Below, in pieces: positions 26,816 through 35,138 of a DNA stretch of 64,000 nucleotides. This DNA is from Clostridium sp. 1001271st1 H5 (GTDB lineage: Bacteria > Bacillota > Clostridia > Lachnospirales > Lachnospiraceae). A program made the position numbers and the translations under genes. Location of the stretch: the NCBI RefSeq assembly GCF_005845215.1, contig NZ_SPHO01000006.1, forward strand, positions 248,001-312,000, given 5' to 3'. The notes below the pieces were generated by a model. That model saw only the letters and a list, made by a program, of their open reading frames with translations, was not told the origin of the DNA and did no database searches. Every line of letters starts with the position of its first letter. Positions within the stretch are counted from its first letter, which is position 1.

Positions 26816-27394
26816 CTAACGATTGACTTGTAGGCTAAAGTAACTTACATCCTTGATTAACGTGGAGGGACTCAGTTTAATGCCATAATACATTCCTATA
26901 TTGGGTGTATCATCATCCCAGGATATTATTCTTATCGCATATAGTCCCGATGCATTATTTAACTCTAAAATCACACCATGCCCATAGTTGGGCTTTAAAT
27001 TAGCGCTTTTCAGATAGACACACTGGAACCCTGTTTTTATCTGGGAGCTAAGATTAGCAATGGTAGTGGTATCGTCAATATGTATTCGGCTATCAAAATC
27101 TGTAATCTTGGTATTGAGCACACTAACATTCTCTTTCAGCTCGTTTGTTATCGCCGTGATTTTAGGTCCCACATCCGCTGCCAGGACCTGCTGCGCGTTG
27201 ACGCTGTCCAACACATGGCACAACATGCTTTTTTCTATCATCTTGTTTGCCAGCCGCTCCAAGAATGCATCATTGTTAATCAGTTTCTCGAATAGGGCAT
27301 TGTATACATTTGCGTGGACCGGGTCTGAGGTTTCCAGCTTCCTCAACTCCCGGATGAGCGCCGCCTGGTCTTCATCTATCTCAAAATTCGCCAT
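26816..27394 (-). CDS. Tail fibre protein (expressed form)
   Basis: 192 residues: constant part 1-95 (helical, MANFEIDEDQAALIRELRKL, ending SVLNT) and variable tip 96-192 (GHGVILELNNASGLYAIRII, DDDTPNIGMYYGIKL). The switch site GTGCTCAATACC encodes residues 92-95. The position after the gp48-like and tail-collar-like genes is that of the Mu S gene. The other tips in the cluster can replace residues 96-192 without breaking frame. Confidence 0.75.
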   Translation of the reverse strand: MANFEIDEDQAALIRELRKLETSDPVHANVYNALFEKLINNDAFLERLANKMIEKSMLCHVLDSVNAQQVLAADVGPKITAITNELKENVSVLNTKITDFDSRIHIDDTTTIANLSSQIKTGFQCVYLKSANLKPNYGHGVILELNNASGLYAIRIISWDDDTPNIGMYYGIKLSPSTLIKDVSYFSLQVNR

Positions 27395-27406
27395 CTTCTC
27401 TGCCTC

Positions 27407-27772
27407 CTAAAAGATATCATCAAACGCAAAGGTCATCTCTTCGTCATCATCCTTGTTCTTGTCCGAACAGGTGCGTATCATCACCAGGTCACCCTCCGCA
27501 TCACACAACGCCATCTCATTGATGGCCGTGTTGGCCAGCTCCTCCCTGGATAAGGTACAGATATACCGGAAGTTGGTGTCCGTCACCTGCTCGATGCTGC
27601 TCAGGTCTTTCCGTAACAGCTCGTTTTTCAAGGTGTTGTCATTCTCTGACGGCGTACCATCCGCACCGTTCCCAAATGCCATCTGTGTGACTGCCGGCAA
27701 TGCCTTGATGCCCGCCCTAGCCTTCAGTATCTTGTTCTTACTCAACTTGGTTATCGTGGTTGTACTTGCCAT
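27407..27772 (-). CDS. Tail fibre/collar-like protein
   Basis: 121 residues. ARAGIKALPAVTQMAFGNGA, then TLKNELLRKDLSSIEQVTD and NTAINEMALCDAEGDLVMI resemble the N-terminal, baseplate-proximal module of P2 gpH-like fibres. It overlaps the gp48-like stop by one base and precedes the switchable fibre. It probably connects fibre to baseplate or helps its folding. Confidence 0.6.
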   Translation of the reverse strand: MASTTTITKLSKNKILKARAGIKALPAVTQMAFGNGADGTPSENDNTLKNELLRKDLSSIEQVTDTNFRYICTLSREELANTAINEMALCDAEGDLVMIRTCSDKNKDDDEEMTFAFDDIF

Positions 27773-28584
27773 CAGATTTCCTCCTCTATGACTTGTGCAT
27801 CCATATGTTTGGCTCCATCATTGTACGTGCTCCCATCATGGATTCTCCAGTGATGCCAGGTTGTACATGTCAGCCTTCCCTCCTCCCTCTCCTCCATCCG
27901 GCTGCGTATGCGCAGATAGGGCAGGTGGTTTCCAATCACATTGTCATGATGGATGCTTCCATCGTTGTTGTGCTCCCCGTTCAGGATGTTATTGTTGTAC
28001 CAGCGTACCTCCGCCCGTATCAGGATGTTATGAGGGCGGATGCATTCTTCCAGTCTTGCATCCTGAATCCGGTACAGGAAACGGTAACGATCCAGTCCGC
28101 TTACCTTCTTTACCCGCCGCACCTCCCGGCGGATGATATCATGGCCGATGTCAAAGGAGTCATCTATATCCCGGGACAGGATGACATAAAATTCCGCCCA
28201 GTGCTCCCGGCTGCCCTCCAGTTCATACGCCGGCACCATCTCCACATCGGTAAATCCCAGGGACCGCACCGCCTGGAGCGTGCCCACCTCCGTCCCGCCA
28301 AGCCGGCAGGTGTCTGCATACATCATCAGCCGTACCCGGAAGTTTTCCCAGGTCTCGCCCTCGTAGCGCGTCAGTTTCCGGTCCAGGCCATGCTCCGGAA
28401 GCATCCGTGGGCTGGCTGTCCTTACCATGCCTTCCTCCCGTGCCCGCCGGAGCATGGTCTTGTTTTCATCGAACAGCCGCCCGGTCACTTTGAAATAGAT
28501 ATACCACTGGTTCCTGGCCTTCCTTGCCTGTTTGAAGGGCGTGGACAGCAGATAATACATATATTCCCCGAATGTCTCCAGCAT
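27772..28584 (-). CDS. Baseplate wedge protein, YmfQ/DUF2313 (Mu gp48) type
   Basis: 270 residues, longer than the usual ~190. N-terminus YYLLSTPFKQARKARNQWY, then the conserved-type stretch LTRYEGETWENFRVRLMMYA and LQAVRSLGFTDVEMVPAYEL. The C-terminal extension is rich in Asn/His and ends in a repeat-like IHDGSTYNDG. It lies directly after baseplate J. Assignment comes from synteny plus moderate sequence character. Confidence 0.65.
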   Translation of the reverse strand: MLETFGEYMYYLLSTPFKQARKARNQWYIYFKVTGRLFDENKTMLRRAREEGMVRTASPRMLPEHGLDRKLTRYEGETWENFRVRLMMYADTCRLGGTEVGTLQAVRSLGFTDVEMVPAYELEGSREHWAEFYVILSRDIDDSFDIGHDIIRREVRRVKKVSGLDRYRFLYRIQDARLEECIRPHNILIRAEVRWYNNNILNGEHNNDGSIHHDNVIGNHLPYLRIRSRMEEREEGRLTCTTWHHWRIHDGSTYNDGAKHMDAQVIEEEI

Positions 28585-28594
28585 GGCGTCCCTC

Positions 28595-29725
28595 CTATGT
28601 GTTCCTTACCTTGACCGTGATACTCCCCAGCATGACCACATTCCCGGCCGTCAGCTCCACGTCCACTGCGGGGGCCGTGAATACGGTCTTACGGTAGTCC
28701 GGTATGCTCTGGCGGAGCACATACCGGATGTCATCCTGTAAGAATAAGTTGAAGTCCGTCCGGTTGGAAAGAGACATGGCCTTTGCTATCAGGGACCGGG
28801 CCGTTTCCTCCACATCCGTCACCCCTGCCCCCTGTTTGAGGTACAGGGTGATGTCCACATCCTGATAGGTGATGGTTCCGGACTTTGCCAGGTAGTCCTC
28901 GTAATTATCCTTCAGCTGGTCCGCCGCCGCCTGGGCCTTGCGCACCAGCTCCTCGCTGGCTTCCCCCGCCGTCCCCACCACAATCACATCCACTGTTCCC
29001 TGCCCCCTTGGATGCTGGTCATCAATGTAGGCGCACATCACACCCGGGATGGCCTCCACGGCTGCCTTCAGCTTGGCCGATGTGGTATTGGTGGACAGTT
29101 CCTCCCAGCTGGACAGGGTCCGGCTGCGTAAGCCGGCTTCGCTCTCTTCATCTGCCCCCTCGGAATATATCCATCCCTGCCGGTTCGTGACCTGCGACAC
29201 GCCCTCCATATATAACATGCTTACCCTTATCTGGTCCTCACTCACATTGTAGCGCGCTCCGGCCGCTTCCGCCTCCACCAGCACGCTGCCCTCCGCCTGG
29301 CCCGCCTGTATCACCGTATCCTCTAACGCGTAGTAGACCAGCTCATCCCCATTGATGTCCGGGGCCGTCTTAAACATGTGCCCCTTCGTTATGATCAGGG
29401 CCTGCCCGTAATCAGACCGGATAAGTGTCACATATCCCTGGGTCCGGGTCGCCGCCTTTCGAAACTTGGAAAAGTCCGCGGCCTTCAGTTCCAGCCACCT
29501 GCCTTCCGCATGCCTCAGGAACTGATTATTCAGGATGGTCCGCGCCAGCCGGAGCAGCTCGATGTGTATCTGCACGCAGATACGTGTCAGCCAGTAAAAG
29601 ACGCCGCCACTGCCCCACTTGGTGATGGTAAACCCTTCCGCCGCCAGCTCCTCCTTCAGCTCCTGCATCTTTGCATCGGCATCCTGTACCGGTATGATTT
29701 CATCCAGAATGCTTTCATCAATCAA
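28595..29725 (-). CDS. Baseplate J-like protein (Mu gp47)
   Basis: 376 residues. FLRHAEGRWLELKAADFSKF, RKAATRTQGYVTLIRS, AAGARYNVSEDQIRVSM and the LRSRTLSSWEELSTNTTSA segment are typical of baseplate J. C-terminal VDITLYLKQGAGVTDVEET matches the late conserved strand region. It forms the wedge ring of the contractile baseplate. Starts within the end of the gp25-like gene (8-nt overlap). Confidence 0.85.
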   Translation of the reverse strand: MIDESILDEIIPVQDADAKMQELKEELAAEGFTITKWGSGGVFYWLTRICVQIHIELLRLARTILNNQFLRHAEGRWLELKAADFSKFRKAATRTQGYVTLIRSDYGQALIITKGHMFKTAPDINGDELVYYALEDTVIQAGQAEGSVLVEAEAAGARYNVSEDQIRVSMLYMEGVSQVTNRQGWIYSEGADEESEAGLRSRTLSSWEELSTNTTSAKLKAAVEAIPGVMCAYIDDQHPRGQGTVDVIVVGTAGEASEELVRKAQAAADQLKDNYEDYLAKSGTITYQDVDITLYLKQGAGVTDVEETARSLIAKAMSLSNRTDFNLFLQDDIRYVLRQSIPDYRKTVFTAPAVDVELTAGNVVMLGSITVKVRNT

Positions 29726-30125
29726 CGAGTTTCACCTCCGCCCCGTCCAGTTCCAGGTTCATCTGGTAGGACACATCCTCATTTGCAATCTTAAATCCCA
29801 CATGGATGTTCACTATGTCATCCTCCATCCGGGACACGCCAACCTCAATGCTGTGCGGGTTGATTTCCTCCCGTTTCTTTAACTTTTCCGTGACCCGGTT
29901 CTTTATCTGCAGCTCCTCCAGTTCGCCTATCTCCCGGTGGCAGAAATCCAACAGCGACCATCCGTAATCGGAATCAAAAAAACATTCCCCCTCCATGGTC
30001 AGGGCCTCCAGGCGGATGTCCTGCAGGAAACAGTCCAGGCCGCCCGCCAGTGCTTCCTCTCCCGATGCCAGGGGGACCGGCTGCCCGGCATCGTCTAACA
30101 TCAGGTCCGTTGCCGTCAGTATCAT
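29718..30125 (-). CDS. Baseplate protein, gp25/W-like (DUF2634, Mu gp46)
   Basis: 135 residues from ATG 30125, which overlaps the previous stop as ATGA. ALAGGLDCFLQDIRLEALTM, FFDSDYGWSLLDFCHREIG and VSRMEDDIVNIHVGFKI fit the lysozyme-like wedge protein family without catalytic function. Confidence 0.75.
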   Translation of the reverse strand: MILTATDLMLDDAGQPVPLASGEEALAGGLDCFLQDIRLEALTMEGECFFDSDYGWSLLDFCHREIGELEELQIKNRVTEKLKKREEINPHSIEVGVSRMEDDIVNIHVGFKIANEDVSYQMNLELDGAEVKLVD

Positions 30126-30415
30126 AAGCATCTCCCCAGGATGTACGGCCGGCACTGCCCATATAAAAGCCCGACTGCCACTACATCCCCTTTCTTCAGG
30201 ACCTGCTCCGTCCTTATATAAGGAATCGCGGGAAAGGCTTCATCCGTCTCCCCGTTTTCCTTCAGCAACCGCAGCGTCACATACGATGCCCCATCCTTCA
30301 CGGTCCCTTCCATCACCTTTGCCTGGCACAGGGCCGGATGGCGTATATGCGGATAGTCTGTCCCTATGGTCTCATTCACCGTCAGTTTGACAAATTCGTC
30401 AAGAAAACCGGCCAT
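30122..30415 (-). CDS. Baseplate spike/hub accessory protein (Mu gp45 position)
   Basis: 97 residues. FLDEFVKLTVNETIGTDYPH, then KVMEGTVKDGASYVTLRLL and KKGDVVAVGLLYGQCRPYI look like a small OB-fold protein, as in gpV/gp45 spikes or DUF2577. It sits between the hub gene and the gp25-like gene. Length is short for a full spike, so tip or adaptor is possible. Confidence 0.6.
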   Translation of the reverse strand: MAGFLDEFVKLTVNETIGTDYPHIRHPALCQAKVMEGTVKDGASYVTLRLLKENGETDEAFPAIPYIRTEQVLKKGDVVAVGLLYGQCRPYILGRCL

Positions 30416-30436
30416 TTTGAATCCCCTTCCTTCCAG

Positions 30437-31180
30437 CTAAAATGATACATACATCCTCACGCTTCCCGTTTCATCCGCCTTCACCCGGACCGAGGTCACA
30501 AGGGCCTCCCCGTCAAACTTCCGGTGTCTTATCCGGATACGCTCTCCCTGGTGAATCCACGGGACCCCGATGGTCTTGATTTCGGTACCGCCGTTCCATT
30601 GGTTGAAGGAAAGGATGTTCTTCCCTTCCTCCAGTACATAGATAAGCGTCTGCTCTTCCCCGGTCCCCCAGAAAAACCGGCCGGACCGGAAATAAAAGGA
30701 TGCCTCCAGGCCCCAGACCCGGCCCACCTCCTGGATAAGCTCCGCCACATTCATGCGCGGGACCGGGACCACATCCTTTTTGGGGTACATGGTATCGGAC
30801 AGGCGGTAATCCGTAATCCCGGCCCTTCCAAGGCCGAACCGGATGATATCCTGCGGACAGCAGTCCAGGAAGGTCTCCTTTACGTAGGTCCATTTCAGGA
30901 ACAGTGTATCGTCCAGTATCCGGTAAGGCCCCAATGCCTGGCCGTCCGCCATGTATCCGGTTAAGAGCGTGTCATAATCCCCATCATAGCCCAGTTCCAC
31001 CTGAGCCGGGGCCATGGATGCAAGGTCCAGGATCCCGGCATAACCGGGGTCATATTCCAAGGTGGCCCAGCTGCACTGCTCCCTCCGGCTGGAATGACAT
31101 TCCACACGGATTCCCTGCGTGAATACCTGGTCCCCAACGGTTATCCGGAACCGTGGTGTAATCAGTTTCCGTTCTGCCAT
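30437..31180 (-). CDS. Baseplate hub protein (Mu gp44/P-like)
   Basis: 247 residues. N-terminal beta domain KLITPRFRITVGDQVFTQGI, then PAQVELGYDGDYDTLLTGYM, a helical PQDIIRFGLGRAGITDYRL, and RMNVAELIQEVGRVWGLEAS. This layout is that of gpD/gp44 hub proteins. Order after the tape measure supports it. Confidence 0.7.
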   Translation of the reverse strand: MAERKLITPRFRITVGDQVFTQGIRVECHSSRREQCSWATLEYDPGYAGILDLASMAPAQVELGYDGDYDTLLTGYMADGQALGPYRILDDTLFLKWTYVKETFLDCCPQDIIRFGLGRAGITDYRLSDTMYPKKDVVPVPRMNVAELIQEVGRVWGLEASFYFRSGRFFWGTGEEQTLIYVLEEGKNILSFNQWNGGTEIKTIGVPWIHQGERIRIRHRKFDGEALVTSVRVKADETGSVRMYVSF

Positions 31181-31188
31181 GCTGCCTC

Positions 31189-31761
31189 CTATGTATCCCG
31201 GGCCGGGCTCTCCGATGTCTTATCCTTAATCCTGGGGGCCTGACCTCTCTGTGTGTTCAGATATTCCTGGTAGTCGCTACTGATTCCCTGGGCTTGTGAC
31301 GTCCCTGCCTTGCTGCCGGAGGATGAGGTTTTACTGCTCCCCGCCGCCTGGGTCTGCACGGTAACCGGCAGGTACTCCCAAAATTCCAGTGCTGCCTCCC
31401 CATAACTGTTCTCTGTCTTCTTGGACAGGTCGATTCCTTTAAAATACACCATGCTCAGACTGCAGGCCGCGGCCTGGCTGTTCACCACCGGCAGCGGTAT
31501 GGCGGTCGTCTGCCCTGGCGGCTTAAACAGTAGCTGGATGGTCTGCACCATACTCTCAACACTTTCCCCGGCACTGGGTTCCAGCAGTAGGTCCACATTC
31601 ATCTTCAGCGGTTCGTACCCATTAGGCTGGTAACCCAGGGTCACGTTGTTGTCATCCGTCACCGCGTCAATCACGGCGGCCCCGGTTATCTCCAGCTTCT
31701 TTACGAGGCCCGGGACGGCCACCCCCGCCACCAGCATGGATGTATCCTTTATGTACAGCAT
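31189..31761 (-). CDS. Tail/baseplate protein (Mu gp43 position)
   Basis: 190 residues. Beta-rich N-terminus VAVPGLVKKLEITGAAVIDA, then PLKMNVDLLLEPSAGESVES, and a low-complexity Ser/Gly linker near residue 145 with a charged tail. Position right after the tape measure matches gp43-type proteins or LysM-type baseplate initiators, but no LysM motif is seen. Confidence 0.6.
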   Translation of the reverse strand: MLYIKDTSMLVAGVAVPGLVKKLEITGAAVIDAVTDDNNVTLGYQPNGYEPLKMNVDLLLEPSAGESVESMVQTIQLLFKPPGQTTAIPLPVVNSQAAACSLSMVYFKGIDLSKKTENSYGEAALEFWEYLPVTVQTQAAGSSKTSSSGSKAGTSQAQGISSDYQEYLNTQRGQAPRIKDKTSESPARDT

Positions 31762-31784
31762 TCTTCCTTCCTCCCAGCCGCTTT

Positions 31785-34244
31785 CTATGCAGGCGTGACC
31801 GATACGTTCCCGTTGGTCTTTTCCTTGATGTCGTCAATCAGCTTGAATAAGAGCGGAAGGTCCTTCAGCCGTTCCAGGGACACATGCAGCTCCAGGCGTT
31901 GGATGACGGTCCCGCCTCCCTGCTGCCTCTGGCTCCATATGTTTCCCTGGCCGGACGGTTTCCTTTCTTCCTTCCCTCCGGTCAACAGCCTGGCAAAAGC
32001 CGCGCCTCCTTCCTGGTTTTCATCCCTCAGTGCCTGGAATGCGTCCCTCGCCGTATCCGCCGGCAGGGAAGCCGTCTGGCTCATGCCGGTATGGATGGTC
32101 TCAAACACACGCCGGCCGGACAGGGTAAGCTGGGACAGGGGTCCCTCCTTCGCATCGGAAAAGGGCAGCATCTGCCGGATTCTGGACAGAGCCCCCTTCA
32201 CCGCCTCCACCGGCTTGTTCACGGCGGAACGGATTCCTTCGGTAAAGGTCTCCATTATCTTGGCACCAGACTGTTTGAACAGACCTACAGCCCCATCCAC
32301 CACACCACGGACCTTTGCCAGGCCCTGGCTCCACAGCTCCTTAATGCCGTTCAGCTTTCCTCCCGTCAATGTATTCAGGAAATCAAAACCTGCCGTATAG
32401 TAGCCCTTGACACCTTCTACAGCAGCCGCTGCAATCCCACGTATACCTCCGCCATTCTGCTCATAGGCATTTTTCATGTTATCCAGCTTCTGTTTGACAG
32501 TCCCGACAGCAGCTCCCATCACGTTGCCCATTACATTCCGGACCGCCTCCATTCGGCTTCTGACAGCCCCGCGGACCCGGTTAAACACATTGGATACCGT
32601 GGAGACAATCGCGCCGCCAATGTTGAAGAAGAAGTCCTTCATGGCCTGCAGGCCCGCCCGTACTTTCTCCACACAGGCATTCCAGACGTTCTGGATGAAG
32701 GCGGATACCTTATCCCAGTTCTTCCAGAGCAGGATAAGCCCGGCCGTCAGGGCCGCAATCCCGATGACAATCCAGGTCACCGGATTGGCTAACAGGGCCG
32801 TTGTGAAGCCCCACACACTGGATATCAGGCCCGGAAGGGCCGCAGCTGCCGAAGCAATCCCCTGCCGGACCATGTTGAGCAGGCCGGCCCCCATGGCCTT
32901 GATTCCATCCGCGGCGTACATCCCGTAAATCCGCAGGGTCTCAAAGCCGCTTTTTAAGCCGCCCACCATGCCAATGGTCCGTGTTATCGCCGTCCCGAAG
33001 ATGCCGATGATGGAGGTCACACTCCCCGTCACGGTCAGGAACATGCCAAGGAACAGGACCGCATTCAGGATGCCGGTTACAAGCCCCTGGTTCTCCGCAA
33101 TCCATTCGGACGCCTTCCCCACGGCCTGCCCCGCCTTCCCAATCCAGTCATTCACAGTGGGCAGCAGATTCACCCCAAGCTCCTCCGTCACGTTGTGTAA
33201 CTGCTGCTTTAACACCGTGTACTTCTGGGATTCCGTTGCGTTGATAGCCGTTGCCATCTCCTGGGCAGCGCTGCTTCCTCCGCCCAGCGCATCATACATA
33301 TCCAGGATGCCCGTCTGCAGCTCTCCTGTCTTCCCGTACAGGAGGTCGATGACGGCCACCGCCTCGTCCGAGCCAAAGGCCTCTTTTATCTGTTTCTTCT
33401 CCACCGCGTCGATGGTATCGCCGTACTTACCTTTCAGGATTCCCAGGATTTCCGGCAAGCTCCGCAGTTGGTTGTTGGCATCCAGGAAGTTGAGTCCCAG
33501 CTTCTCACCTGCTCCTGTGGCAGCATTTAATAACGCCTTATATTTGGTAGCTGCCTCGCTGCCCGACATGGTGGCCTGCAGCATGCCCAGCACGGACAGT
33601 TGCTCCTCCAACGGCACATTGGCCGATGTGGCGGTCCCTCCCAGGGCGCTGATGGCCGAGGCCATCTCCGAGCCGCTGGTCTTATACGCCTTGACGGCGG
33701 TCGCAATACCGCCTGCAAACATCTCCCCGAATTCCAGGTCTGACAGTTCTGAGTAATACCCTTTATAAATGCCATACCCGGTCGCAAACAGGGAGGTCAT
33801 TTCCCCGGTCGTGGACTTGGTGGCCTTGGCCGTCAGGCCGGCCAGCTCCGTGAACTGCGCCACCCCTTCGTCCGTCAGGGACGCGATGCCCGATTTGATG
33901 TCATAGGCAGCTGTGATGAAATCAGCCTTTGTGGTCCCGGCCCAGGTGTCTGAAAACTGTCTGGCCGCATCCTCCACCGCTTTCAGGTCTGTGATTCCCA
34001 GCGACTTAAGCTCTGCCAGGGCATCCTGGGTCTCGAAGGTGGAACCGGCAATCTTCATCATCCCGTTTGTGATTCCCACGCCCGCCGCCGTCATCCCACC
34101 TCCGGCCAGGGCCGCCATCCCAAAACCGGACTGCAGCCCCGACAGGCGGGAACTCAGGTTCTGGGACGCCCTCCCCATGGGGGCGGTCAGCTGGTCCACC
34201 ATGTTCAGTACCACGCTCAGCTTATAAACAGATTCCATCCCCAT
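31785..34244 (-). CDS. Tail tape measure protein
   Basis: 819 residues. N-terminal LTAPMGRASQNLSSRLSGL and glycine-rich AALAGGGMTAAGVGITNGMM, a TP901-type core (TTKADFITAAYDIKSGIASL, VPLEEQLSVLGMLQATMSG), hydrophobic segments near 385-415 and 490-510, and a C-terminal helical tail. Its length sets tail length, predicting a tail of roughly 120 nm by the usual 0.15 nm per residue. AAGGAGG precedes the ATG; this site lies beside the -35 of the opposite-strand cargo gene promoter. Confidence 0.85.
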   Translation of the reverse strand: MGMESVYKLSVVLNMVDQLTAPMGRASQNLSSRLSGLQSGFGMAALAGGGMTAAGVGITNGMMKIAGSTFETQDALAELKSLGITDLKAVEDAARQFSDTWAGTTKADFITAAYDIKSGIASLTDEGVAQFTELAGLTAKATKSTTGEMTSLFATGYGIYKGYYSELSDLEFGEMFAGGIATAVKAYKTSGSEMASAISALGGTATSANVPLEEQLSVLGMLQATMSGSEAATKYKALLNAATGAGEKLGLNFLDANNQLRSLPEILGILKGKYGDTIDAVEKKQIKEAFGSDEAVAVIDLLYGKTGELQTGILDMYDALGGGSSAAQEMATAINATESQKYTVLKQQLHNVTEELGVNLLPTVNDWIGKAGQAVGKASEWIAENQGLVTGILNAVLFLGMFLTVTGSVTSIIGIFGTAITRTIGMVGGLKSGFETLRIYGMYAADGIKAMGAGLLNMVRQGIASAAAALPGLISSVWGFTTALLANPVTWIVIGIAALTAGLILLWKNWDKVSAFIQNVWNACVEKVRAGLQAMKDFFFNIGGAIVSTVSNVFNRVRGAVRSRMEAVRNVMGNVMGAAVGTVKQKLDNMKNAYEQNGGGIRGIAAAAVEGVKGYYTAGFDFLNTLTGGKLNGIKELWSQGLAKVRGVVDGAVGLFKQSGAKIMETFTEGIRSAVNKPVEAVKGALSRIRQMLPFSDAKEGPLSQLTLSGRRVFETIHTGMSQTASLPADTARDAFQALRDENQEGGAAFARLLTGGKEERKPSGQGNIWSQRQQGGGTVIQRLELHVSLERLKDLPLLFKLIDDIKEKTNGNVSVTPA

Positions 34245-34257
34245 GGTTCGTTCCTCC

Positions 34258-34286
34258 TTGTGTCACGGGCTCGCTTATGTTATTAT
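34258..34286 (+). promoter_or_regulatory. Promoter of the plus-strand cargo gene
   Basis: TTGTGT (34258-34263), 17-bp spacer, TATTAT (34281-34286), 37 nt upstream of the ATG, on the strand opposite to the tail operon. Confidence 0.55.
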
Positions 34287-34323
34287 GATGGTATAAAGAT
34301 GTGTTTGGAAAGGAGGCGCTTGT

Positions 34324-34560
34324 ATGTTCCATGGTCTCTGGCTCATAATGGCACTCATACTGGCCGTCAGCCTGTCGCTGTACCTTGTGGTCATGGCCAT
34401 CCTTGTCACCGCATATCTCCTGTTCTGTGGTCCCTATCTGTGGTGGGCCTGTGCCTGGCTCCCCAAGGACAGGCGGCCCTTCTCCATGAGACGGGATTTC
34501 CGCAACGCATGGCGTTTTTACCGCTCCAGGCTGACAGGCAAGCCCCCGGTCTTTCTATGA
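34324..34560 (+). CDS. Small membrane protein, likely moron (prophage cargo)
   Basis: 78 residues: hydrophobic segment LWLIMALILAVSLSLYLVVM continuing to about residue 35, a second short hydrophobic stretch (YLWWACAWLP), then a basic cytoplasmic tail. GGAAAGGAGGCG precedes the ATG. It lies on the opposite strand between the tape-measure and chaperone genes, with its own promoter and terminator. This is the classic layout of a gene expressed from the prophage. Role unknown; membrane exclusion of other phages is one possibility. Confidence 0.65.
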   Translation: MFHGLWLIMALILAVSLSLYLVVMAILVTAYLLFCGPYLWWACAWLPKDRRPFSMRRDFRNAWRFYRSRLTGKPPVFL

Positions 34561-34573
34561 CTGGGGCTTTTTT
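34540..34573 (+). terminator. Terminator of the plus-strand cargo gene
   Basis: AAGCCCC/GGGGCTT stem followed by TTTTTT; it overlaps the cargo stop codon and the last codon of the chaperone frameshift product. Confidence 0.8.
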
Positions 34574-35122
34574 ATTCCGGGAACAGGTTTCCCAGTGCCC
34601 GAGTGAATCCCTGTTCCAGGTCATCCTGCCGCCAGCGGCGTGCGCACCTGGCCAGGCCCGCCAGGCGGATGAAGTCATCCGCGTCCATTCCGTCCAGTTC
34701 TCCCGGTATCATGCCGGAAGGCAGGTACATATGGATGAGCAGCCGGCTGGTTCCCACGAAGTCCGCCTCCAGTTCCTCCTGCGCATCCTCTATAACTTTT
34801 TTACTGCGGTCGCCTTTGACAGGCCAAGCATGGCCAGCAGCTTCTCGCCAACCGACAATGCCATGGCCGGGTACTCCTTAAAGTCTGCCTCCAGCGTCTC
34901 CCGCTGGTCCGGATGAATGTTATCCAGGCAGAATGCTGTCAGGGCCTTGCTGTTTGAGGTTTGGACCGTCTTTAAATACCGATCATAGGATGGAGTTTTC
35001 GGTTTACGGAAAAAGTAGGTCTTATCCTCCTCTGTCTCATCATCCACCTGGAGGGTGACGGTCACCTCGTAATACTTCTCATCCGTCCCCTTTAACTGCT
35101 CTCTCAGTTCCTTTGTTTCCAT
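34572..35122 (-). CDS. Tail assembly chaperone, -1 frameshift product (GT-type)
   Basis: Reading slips to the -1 frame at A-AAA-AAG (34802-34796), just before the zero-frame stop, giving a product of about 183 residues. The added part continues VIEDAQEELEADFVGTSRLL, then IHMYLPSGMIPGELDGMDA and FIRLAGLARCARRWRQDDL. G/GT pairs, made by a programmed -1 shift upstream of the tape measure, bind and protect the tape measure during tail assembly. The downstream frame alone (from GTG 34757) has no ribosome site. Confidence 0.75.
34790..35122 (-). CDS. Tail assembly chaperone, zero-frame product (G-type, Mu gp41 position)
   Basis: 110 residues. METKELREQLKGTDEKYYE, then EDKTYFFRKPKTPSYDRYL and AMALSVGEKLLAMLGLSKA. 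This is the usual mixed alpha/beta chaperone, ending AVKKL-stop right after the slippery heptamer. It is between tail tube and tape measure. Confidence 0.8.
   Translation of the reverse strand: METKELREQLKGTDEKYYEVTVTLQVDDETEEDKTYFFRKPKTPSYDRYLKTVQTSNSKALTAFCLDNIHPDQRETLEADFKEYPAMALSVGEKLLAMLGLSKATAVKKL
34796..34802 (-). other. Ribosomal -1 frameshift slippery site
   Basis: A-AAA-AAG in the reading frame (GTA AAA AAG TTA TAG), two codons before the zero-frame stop. The -1 frame then stays open for 73 codons. Confidence 0.8.
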
Positions 35123-35138
35123 TTCTTTCTCCCCTTTC

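Larger units (their letters stand above)
25814..27121. repeat. Three short palindromic sites linking fibre-tip modules (putative inversion sites)
   Basis: Sites: CTGCGCAATACCAAG at 25814-25828 (plus), GTGTTCAATACCAA at 26413-26426 (plus, readable both ways) and GTGCTCAATACCAAG at 27121-27107 (minus). The core GTRTTSAAYAC is nearly palindromic. All are read in the same frame as (V/L)-x-N-T. They divide the region into segments of about 0.6 and 0.7 kb. No recombinase gene is found in the prophage. Confidence 0.6.

Noticed and set aside
25760..27400. Diversity-generating retroelement acting on the tail fibre
   Set aside because: No reverse transcriptase, no template/variable repeat pair with adenine-specific differences; the alternating cassettes fit inversion better.
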